Source: CALIZF01 sp046292445 (GTDB taxonomy: Bacteria; Pseudomonadota; Alphaproteobacteria; Rhodobacterales; Rhodobacteraceae). Taken from it: DNA of 10,206 nt. The stretch spans positions 1-10,206 of the forward strand of contig JBKBQT010000057.1 in the NCBI GenBank assembly GCA_046292445.1, read 5' to 3'. Below are positions 6,036 to 10,206 of this stretch, in pieces. The position numbers were made by a program, and so were the translations under genes. Positions within the stretch are counted from its first letter, which is position 1. Every line of letters starts with the position of its first letter. The notes under the pieces were generated by a model. That model was given only the letters and a program-made list of their open reading frames with translations. It ran no database searches and was not told the DNA's origin.

Positions 6036-7388
6036 ATGATCCCGCCCCTGTCCACGCCGGCCCATGCAAGGGCGATCCTCGCGCTCGGCCTGCCGCTGAT
6101 CGGCTCGTCGCTGGCGCAGATTGCGCTGCATGTGACCGATACGGTCATGCTCGGCTGGTATGCGGTCGAGGCGCTGGCGGCCGGCACGCTCGGCGCATCC
6201 ACCTTCTTCGTGGTCTTCGTGCTCGGCTCGGGCTTCGGCAAGGCGGTGCTGCCGCTGGTCGCCGCCGCGCGCGGGGCAGGCGACGGCGTGCAGGTCCGGC
6301 GCACGACGCGGATGGGGCTGTGGCATTCGATCCTGTTCGGCGCGGCGGTCTATCCGCTGTTCTGGTGGTCGGGGCCGATCCTGCTGGCGGCGGGGCAGGA
6401 TCCGCGCATCGCCGAATTGACCGAGGGCTATCTGCGCATCGCCGGCGCCGGGATGATTCCGGCGCTGCTGGTCTTCACCTTCATCTCCTTCCTCTCGGCG
6501 CTCGAGCGCACGCAGGTCGTGCTCTGGGCGACGCTGGCGGGCGTGGCGATCAACATCGCGCTCAACTATGCGTTCATCTTCGGCAACTGGGGCGCGCCGG
6601 AACTGGGCGTCACGGGCGCCGCCGTCGCCTCGGTCGCAGTGCAGCTTGCCACCCTCTCCATCGTGGCGGGCTATGCCGCCGTGCTGCCGGGCTTGCGCGA
6701 CTACCACCTGTTCCAGCGCGTCTGGCGGGCCGACTGGCAGGCCTTTGCGCAGGTCTGGCGGCTCGGCTGGCCGATCGGCATCACCGGTCTGGCCGAGGCG
6801 GGGCTGTTCCAGGCCTCGGCGCTGATGATGGGCTGGATCGGCACGGTGGAACTGGCCGCGCATGGCATCGCGCTGCAGGCCGCCTCGATCGCCTTCATGG
6901 TGCATGTCGGGCTTGCCAGCGCGGCGACGGTGCGCGCCGGGGCGGCCTTCGGTGCCGGCGACCCGCGGGCCCTGCGCGACGGCGCGCGCGTCGCCATCGC
7001 CCTCAGCCAGGCGGTCGGCCTTGCCATCATCGCCGCCTTCGTCATCTGGCCCGAGGCGATCATCGGCGCCTTCATCGACAATGCCGACCCGGACGCGGGC
7101 CGCATCGTCGCCTTCGGCACCACGCTCCTGCTGCTCGCCGCGCTGTTCCAGATCGCCGATGCCGCGCAGGTCATGGCGGTGAGCCTGCTGCGCGGCCTGC
7201 AGGACACCCGCGTGCCGATGATCCTCGCCACGCTCAGCTACTGGGCCGTCGGCATCCCGGCGAGCTACCTGCTCGCCTTCCCCGTCGGCCTCGGCGGGGT
7301 GGGCCTGTGGCTCGGCCTCGTGATCGGCCTGACCGTCGCGGCCGGCACGCTCATGCACCGGTTCTGGACCCGCGCGCCGCGCCCGTGA
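6036..7388 (+). CDS. MATE family efflux transporter
   Basis: This 450-residue polytopic inner-membrane protein has about twelve membrane segments in two similar halves, the usual size for MatE/NorM transporters. It opens with LGLPLIGSSLAQIALHVTDTVMLG-type sequence, where the family begins its first helix. An equivalent LGWPIGITGLAEAGLFQASALMMGW-type sequence opens the second half at about residue 243. GLQDTRVPM near residue 387 is also typical. MATE proteins export cationic drugs or metabolites using a Na+ or H+ gradient; the substrate here is unknown. The gene starts 40 bases after the NicO gene on the same strand and has only a weak AGGCA ribosome-binding site. It may be read through from the metal operon or have its own promoter. 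Nothing links it functionally to metal transport. Confidence 0.93.
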   Translation: MIPPLSTPAHARAILALGLPLIGSSLAQIALHVTDTVMLGWYAVEALAAGTLGASTFFVVFVLGSGFGKAVLPLVAAARGAGDGVQVRRTTRMGLWHSILFGAAVYPLFWWSGPILLAAGQDPRIAELTEGYLRIAGAGMIPALLVFTFISFLSALERTQVVLWATLAGVAINIALNYAFIFGNWGAPELGVTGAAVASVAVQLATLSIVAGYAAVLPGLRDYHLFQRVWRADWQAFAQVWRLGWPIGITGLAEAGLFQASALMMGWIGTVELAAHGIALQAASIAFMVHVGLASAATVRAGAAFGAGDPRALRDGARVAIALSQAVGLAIIAAFVIWPEAIIGAFIDNADPDAGRIVAFGTTLLLLAALFQIADAAQVMAVSLLRGLQDTRVPMILATLSYWAVGIPASYLLAFPVGLGGVGLWLGLVIGLTVAAGTLMHRFWTRAPRP

Positions 7389-7423
7389 CCGCCTGTCTTC
7401 TGCCGTCAAGGATCCGGAGGGGA

Positions 7424-7439
7424 CGGGGGCAGCGCCCCG
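7424..7439. terminator. Bidirectional terminator-like palindrome between convergent genes
   Basis: CGGGGGC at 7424-7430 pairs with GCCCCG at 7434-7439 around an AGC loop, with one bulged G. It is flanked by GGGGAC / GTTCCCC blocks that could extend the stem. It lies in the 67-base gap between the MATE gene and the convergent small gene. From memory, GGGGCGCTGCCCC-type palindromes are common at gene ends in Rhodobacteraceae. There is no clear T-tract. Confidence 0.5.
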
Positions 7440-7455
7440 ATCTGTTCCCCGGCCG

Positions 7456-7857
7456 TCAGGACCGCCCGAGCCGCTCGGCCTTCTTCCGCACGAGCACCGC
7501 GCGCAGATCGTGCATCGCCAGAAGCAGCGCATCGGTGACCGCGTCAAGCTGCTCGGGGCTGGCCTTCGACTGCGCCCATTGCGCGGTCAGGTTGAGGTGG
7601 TCGATGGTGCGCAGCAGATCGTCCACCTCGCGCCGCGCCAGCACAGCCTGCCGCTCGGCCATCCAGGCGCGGATGGCTGCCATGTCGTCCTCGGCCAGCA
7701 CCCGGTCGCCATGCGGCTTGACGGTGCCGTTGCGCAGGTTCACCAGCGCGATTTCCTCGAGCTCCATCCGCCGGTTGCGGTTCTCGGCATCGACGCGGAA
7801 CACCGCCGCCCCGTTCTCGCGGATGCGGAAGTAATAGGGGGGCAGCGCGTCGGTCAT
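7456..7857 (-). CDS. Conserved protein of unknown function, coupled to the aminotransferase
   Basis: This is a 133-residue soluble protein without a recognised domain. The N-terminal part (PPYYFRIRENGAAVFRVD, about 6-23) looks like a small beta-rich module. It is followed by a charged helical region, including MAAIRAWMAERQAVLARREVD and the stretch HLNLTAQWAQSKAS, and a C-terminus LLLAMHDLRAVLVRKKAERLG. I recall close homologues across Rhodobacterales annotated only as hypothetical. The start at 7857 overlaps the stop of the upstream aminotransferase gene in an ATGA and has no good ribosome-binding site of its own. It is therefore probably translated by coupling. Its frame stays open upstream over the aminotransferase gene, but that part is a shadow of the aminotransferase. 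A role tied to amino-acid metabolism is only inferred from context. Confidence 0.8.
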   Translation of the reverse strand: MTDALPPYYFRIRENGAAVFRVDAENRNRRMELEEIALVNLRNGTVKPHGDRVLAEDDMAAIRAWMAERQAVLARREVDDLLRTIDHLNLTAQWAQSKASPEQLDAVTDALLLAMHDLRAVLVRKKAERLGRS

Positions 7858-9065
7858 GCGCCGGCCCGCAGCCCCTCGCAGAACGCGGCGATCCGCCGGC
7901 AGGCCTCGGTCAGCACGTCGTCGCCCGTGGCATAGGAGATGCGGAAACAGGGCGACAGGCCGAAGGCCGCGCCGAACACGACCGCCACCCCGGTCTCCTC
8001 GAGCAGCGCCGCCGCAAAGGCCTCGTCGCTGTCGATCGCCGCGCCGCCGGCGCTGGTCTTGCCGATGCAACCCGCAATCGAGGGATAGACGTAGAACGCC
8101 CCTTCCGGCACCGGGCAGACGATGCCGGGGCAGGCGTTGAGCGCGGCCACGACCAGATCGCGCCGCCGCTGGAACGCGGCGCGGAAGGCGGGCAGGAAAT
8201 CCTGCGGCCCCTCCAGCGCCTCGACCGCCGCCCATTGGCTCACCGAGCAGGGGTTCGAGGTGGACTGCGACTGCACCTTGGCCATCGCCCGGATCAGCGC
8301 CTCGGGCCCCGCGGCATAGCCGATCCGCCAGCCGGTCATCGCATAGGCCTTGCTCACCCCGTTGCAGGTCAGCGTGCGGTCGTAAAGGCCGGGTTCCACC
8401 TGTGCCGGGGTGGTGAACACGAAATCGTCGAACACGAGATGCTCATACATGTCGTCCGACATCACCCAGACCTGCGGATGGCGCATCAGCACCTCGGTCA
8501 GCCCCCGCAGTTCGTCGCGCGTGTAGCCCGCGCCGGTCGGGTTCGAGGGCGAGTTGAAGATGAACCACTTGGTGCGCGGCGTGATCGCCGCCTCGAGCTG
8601 GTCGGGCGTCAGCTTGAACCCGGTTTCAAGCGGACATTCCACTGCCACCGGCGTGCCGCCGGCCAGCAGCACCATGTCTGGGTAGCTGACCCAGTAGGGC
8701 GCCGGAATGATGACCTCGTCGCCCGGGTTCAGCGTTGCGACCAGCGCGTTGTAGAGCACCTGCTTGCCGCCCGTGCCGACAGTGACCTGCGCGGGGCTGT
8801 AGGTCAGGCCGTTTTCCCGCGCGAACTTGGCGCAGATCGCGGCCTTGAGCTCGGGGATGCCATCGACGGCCGTGTAGCGCGTCTTGCCCGCGTCGATCGC
8901 CCGCTTGGCGGCCTCGCGGATATGGGCGGGCGTGTCGAAATCGGGCTCGCCCGCGCCGAGGCCGATCACGTCGCGCCCGGCCGCCGCCAGCTCGCGCGCC
9001 TTGTTGGTCACCGCGATGGTCGGCGAGGGTTTCACCCGGTCGAGCGTGGCGGACAGGAAACCCAT
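7854..9065 (-). CDS. aatA: Aspartate aminotransferase, class Ib (likely also prephenate aminotransferase)
   Basis: This 403-residue PLP enzyme is the standard length for the rhizobial AatA type. It shares long runs with Sinorhizobium meliloti AatA by memory, including RELAAAGRDVIGLGAGEPDF near residues 24-43, VGTGGKQVLYNA (96-107), PAPYWVSYPDMV (121-132), NSPSNPTGA (171-179) and SDDMYEHL (203-210). The PLP lysine is K239 in NGVSKAYAMTGWRIGY. The substrate-carboxylate arginine is R375 in FRISYAT. The enzyme moves the amino group between aspartate and 2-oxoglutarate in the cytoplasm. Class Ib alphaproteobacterial enzymes are known also to transaminate prephenate to arogenate for Phe/Tyr synthesis, which is expected here but not shown. 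The gene is followed by a small coupled gene with an ATGA overlap. A candidate promoter lies in the 87-base divergent gap. Its ribosome-binding site (GGGGTC) is modest. Confidence 0.95.
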   Translation of the reverse strand: MGFLSATLDRVKPSPTIAVTNKARELAAAGRDVIGLGAGEPDFDTPAHIREAAKRAIDAGKTRYTAVDGIPELKAAICAKFARENGLTYSPAQVTVGTGGKQVLYNALVATLNPGDEVIIPAPYWVSYPDMVLLAGGTPVAVECPLETGFKLTPDQLEAAITPRTKWFIFNSPSNPTGAGYTRDELRGLTEVLMRHPQVWVMSDDMYEHLVFDDFVFTTPAQVEPGLYDRTLTCNGVSKAYAMTGWRIGYAAGPEALIRAMAKVQSQSTSNPCSVSQWAAVEALEGPQDFLPAFRAAFQRRRDLVVAALNACPGIVCPVPEGAFYVYPSIAGCIGKTSAGGAAIDSDEAFAAALLEETGVAVVFGAAFGLSPCFRISYATGDDVLTEACRRIAAFCEGLRAGA

Positions 9066-9079
9066 GGAAAGACCCCGGT

Positions 9080-9108
9080 TTGATCTTGGCGGCGCCCCGT
9101 CTTAGGGT
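9080..9108 (+). promoter_or_regulatory. Candidate promoter for the XRE-sdhE operon
   Basis: TTGATC at 9080-9085 and TAGGGT at 9103-9108 are separated by 17 bases. The -35 is reasonable and the -10 poor. Transcription would start near 9115, about 38 bases before the XRE start codon. It faces and overlaps the candidate aatA promoter on the other strand. Confidence 0.3.
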
Positions 9109-9127
9109 GCGCCCCGAATGCGATCAA
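9099..9127 (-). promoter_or_regulatory. Candidate promoter for the aatA operon
   Basis: On the minus strand, TTGATC (9127-9122) and TAAGAC (9104-9099) are exactly 17 bases apart. Transcription would begin near 9092, giving a leader of about 27 bases before the aatA start at 9065. The match to sigma-70 consensus is moderate. Confidence 0.35.
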
Positions 9128-9140
9128 GCGCTATCGGTAA

Positions 9141-9146
9141 AGGAGG
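9141..9146 (+). promoter_or_regulatory. Strong ribosome-binding site of the XRE gene
   Basis: AGGAGG within TAAAGGAGGGG, six bases before the ATG at 9153, fixes the start of the regulator. Confidence 0.8.
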
Positions 9147-9152
9147 GGCAGC

Positions 9153-9542
9153 ATGGCCGAGACGTCAGACGGATGGTTTGCCGAAGGCACGGCGACGCTC
9201 GGCGACCGCATCGCGGCGGCGCGCGAGGCGGCGGGCATGACGCGGGCCGAATGCGCCCGGCGCATCGGCGTGCGCCTGCCGACGCTTAAGGCCTGGGAGG
9301 ACGACCAGTCCGAGCCGCGGGCAAACCGGCTCCAGATGCTGGCCGGCATGCTCGGGGTCAGCCTGCGCTGGATGATGACGGGCGAGGGCGAGGGGCCGGA
9401 CGGCCCCGAGGCCGGCATCGCGCCCGACCTGCGCGCCGCCCTGGGCGAGCTGCGCAGCCTCGCCGCCGAGGCACAGCGCCTGTCCGACCGCATCGCGCGC
9501 ACCGAAAAGCGCCTGCGCCGGATCATGGAACCGGCGCAATGA
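9153..9542 (+). CDS. XRE-family helix-turn-helix regulator
   Basis: This is a 129-residue DNA-binding protein. Residues 16-76 form a Cro/C1-type helix-turn-helix domain: LGDRIAAAREAAGMTRAECARR, with the recognition helix around LPTLKAWEDD (42-51) and the closing helix LQMLAGMLGVSLRWMMTGEG. The C-terminal tail (about 90-125, DLRAALGELRSLAAEAQRLS and onward) is helical and charged, likely a dimerising coiled coil. There is no peptidase or ligand domain, unlike phage repressors. Its stop overlaps the start of sdhE in an ATGA, so regulator and SdhE are co-expressed. The gene diverges from aatA over an 87-base gap and could control itself or aatA (inference). Targets are unknown. No toxin-like partner is present, so an antitoxin role is unlikely. 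Confidence 0.88.
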   Translation: MAETSDGWFAEGTATLGDRIAAAREAAGMTRAECARRIGVRLPTLKAWEDDQSEPRANRLQMLAGMLGVSLRWMMTGEGEGPDGPEAGIAPDLRAALGELRSLAAEAQRLSDRIARTEKRLRRIMEPAQ

Positions 9543-9838
9543 CCGCCGGACCCGAGACGGCCGACACCCGTCTGCGGCGGATGCGGATGCGCGCCTGGCG
9601 CCGCGGCACGCGCGAGATGGACGTGGTTCTGGGCCCCTATGCCGATGCCCGCCTCGCCGCGATGGATGCCGCCGCGCTCGATGCCTTCGAGGCGCTGCTG
9701 GACGAGGCCGATCAGGATCTGATGCGCTGGGTGCTGGGGCAGGCGGCGGTTCCGGCGGTTTATGCGCCGCTGGTTGCCGATCTGTGTGCCTTTGCCCGGG
9801 CCCGTTATGCCGCAAAGGACGAACTGCCCCGCATTTGA
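9539..9838 (+). CDS. sdhE: SdhE, FAD assembly factor for succinate dehydrogenase (SDHAF2 family)
   Basis: This small 99-residue cytoplasmic protein has the Sdh5/SdhE fold. The N-terminal segment RRMRMRAWRRGTREMDVVLG (13-32) contains the invariant R22-G23-x-x-E26 motif, which contacts the flavoprotein. It is followed by the family pattern FEALLDEADQDLMRWVLGQ (49-67). SdhE promotes covalent attachment of FAD to the SdhA subunit of succinate dehydrogenase, and to fumarate reductase in some bacteria. No sdhCDAB genes are in the window. The C-terminal extension after residue 70 is somewhat longer than in E. coli SdhE (88 residues), but this is common in alphaproteobacteria. Translation is probably coupled to the XRE regulator upstream (ATGA overlap). 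No clear terminator follows; only a weak GCGG...CCGC pairing is seen near 9849-9862. Confidence 0.92.
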   Translation: MTAGPETADTRLRRMRMRAWRRGTREMDVVLGPYADARLAAMDAAALDAFEALLDEADQDLMRWVLGQAAVPAVYAPLVADLCAFARARYAAKDELPRI

Positions 9839-9863
9839 TCGAATTTCCGCGGCGCTTTACCGC

Positions 9864-9903
9864 TTGTTCGCGCCTTGTCCCGCATGGTCCCGCTCGGTCC
9901 GCC
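9864..9903. repeat. Short direct repeats spaced 10-11 bases upstream of the MarR gene
   Basis: GTCCCGC occurs at 9877-9883 and 9887-9893, and a related GTCCGCC at 9897-9903, exactly 10 bases apart. A similar TTGTTCGC at 9864-9871 precedes TTGTCCCGC at 9875 by 11 bases. The spacing matches one DNA turn. These could be operator half-sites, or chance in a C/G-rich leader. Confidence 0.35.
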
Positions 9904-9907
9904 ACAG

Positions 9908-9915
9908 AAGGAGGG
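9908..9915 (+). promoter_or_regulatory. Strong ribosome-binding site of the MarR-family gene
   Basis: AAGGAGGG ends seven bases before the ATG at 9923 and selects that start over the ATG two codons later. Confidence 0.8.
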
Positions 9916-9922
9916 TTTGGGC

Positions 9923-10206
9923 ATGACGATGCAGGGCAGGCTTCCGACACCCTCGGGCCGGGTGGCGCCCGTCGGTTACCTCGAGACGCTGGCACTGGTC
10001 GAGCGGCTGCACCGGCTTCTGCTCGACGTGATCAAGGACGAGTTCGAGCGGCTGGCGGTGCTCGAGATCAATCCGGTGCAGGCGTTGATGCTGTTCAACA
10101 TCGGCGACAACGAGGTGACGGCGGGCGAGCTGAAGACCCGCGGCTACTACCAGGGGTCCAACGTCAGCTACAACCTCAAGAAACTGGTCGAACTGGGCTA
10201 CATGCA
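9923..10206 (+). CDS. MarR-family winged-helix regulator, LdtR-like (partial, 3' end outside window)
   Basis: Ninety-four codons are visible before the right edge. Residues about 18-45 (YLETLALVERLHRLLLDVIK and onward) form the dimer-helix start, leading into EINPVQALMLFNIG (50-63). The winged-helix segment with ELKTRGYYQGSNVSYNLKKLVELGYM-type sequence follows to the edge. GYYQGSNVSYNLKKL is strongly reminiscent of LdtR, the MarR-type regulator known from Liberibacter and Sinorhizobium that controls an L,D-transpeptidase and stress tolerance (from memory). Homologues are widespread in alphaproteobacteria. The gene lies 84 bases after sdhE on the same strand, with its own strong ribosome-binding site and short direct repeats upstream, so it may be separately and perhaps self-regulated. 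Confidence 0.85.
   Translation, partial: MTMQGRLPTPSGRVAPVGYLETLALVERLHRLLLDVIKDEFERLAVLEINPVQALMLFNIGDNEVTAGELKTRGYYQGSNVSYNLKKLVELGYM

Noticed and set aside
6002..7834. Long open frames on both strands across the MATE gene (about 500-610 codons)
   Set aside because: Their products are Arg/Gly/Pro-rich with no motifs, while the 6036-7388 frame is an unmistakable twelve-segment transporter.
7858..8235. N-terminal extension of the small minus-strand protein to 8235
   Set aside because: The extra part is another frame of the aminotransferase gene and is Gly/Arg-rich; the ATGA overlap start at 7857 fits better.
9153..9838. XRE gene plus small downstream gene as a toxin-antitoxin pair
   Set aside because: The downstream protein has the RGxxE motif and pattern of SdhE, not a toxin fold.

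Overview
The window is very GC-rich, densely packed alphaproteobacterial DNA. The gene families (rhizobial-type class Ib aspartate aminotransferase, SdhE, an LdtR-like MarR regulator, a DUF1007/NicO pair) and a dispersed-looking inverted repeat around GATATTT...CCCAAATATCCCC point to the Rhodobacteraceae/Paracoccaceae. No tRNA, rRNA, CRISPR array, transposase or prophage gene was seen. This looks like chromosomal core and near-core DNA.

Layout, left to right. (1) 1-1035, plus strand: the 3' end of an ATP-grasp (NDP-forming) acyl-CoA ligase, followed 3 bases later by a crotonase most like carnitinyl-CoA dehydratase (CaiD). Together they could form a CoA-activation plus dehydration module for a carnitine-like substrate. 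(2) 1036-1446: a 411-base gap with a terminator-like hairpin, a large inverted repeat, a second hairpin, a run of ten G and a possible -10 box. (3) 1447-3099, plus strand: an orphan, membrane-anchored FMN/Fe-S glutamate-synthase-like protein with no glutaminase domain and no GltD partner. (4) 3197-4317, minus strand: a translationally coupled pair, an alpha/beta hydrolase that has lost its nucleophile half, then a class II aldolase/adducin-like protein that keeps its metal histidines but not the usual catalytic Glu. (5) 4437-7388, plus strand: a secreted DUF1007 protein overlapping a NicO-type nickel/cobalt transporter with a His-rich loop, then a MATE exporter. (6) 7456-9065, minus strand: aspartate/prephenate aminotransferase coupled by an ATGA overlap to a small conserved protein of unknown function. 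(7) 9153-10206, plus strand: an XRE regulator coupled by an ATGA overlap to sdhE, then the 5' part of a MarR-family regulator that runs off the window.

I see no complete new defence, mobile or secretion system. The points most worth checking are the deleted but still well-initiated hydrolase ORF, the altered active-site loop of the CaiD-like protein, the orphan membrane GltS-like protein, the DUF1007/NicO metal module, and the coupling of an XRE regulator to the flavinylation factor SdhE. Family assignments come from recognising motifs by eye; no searches were run.
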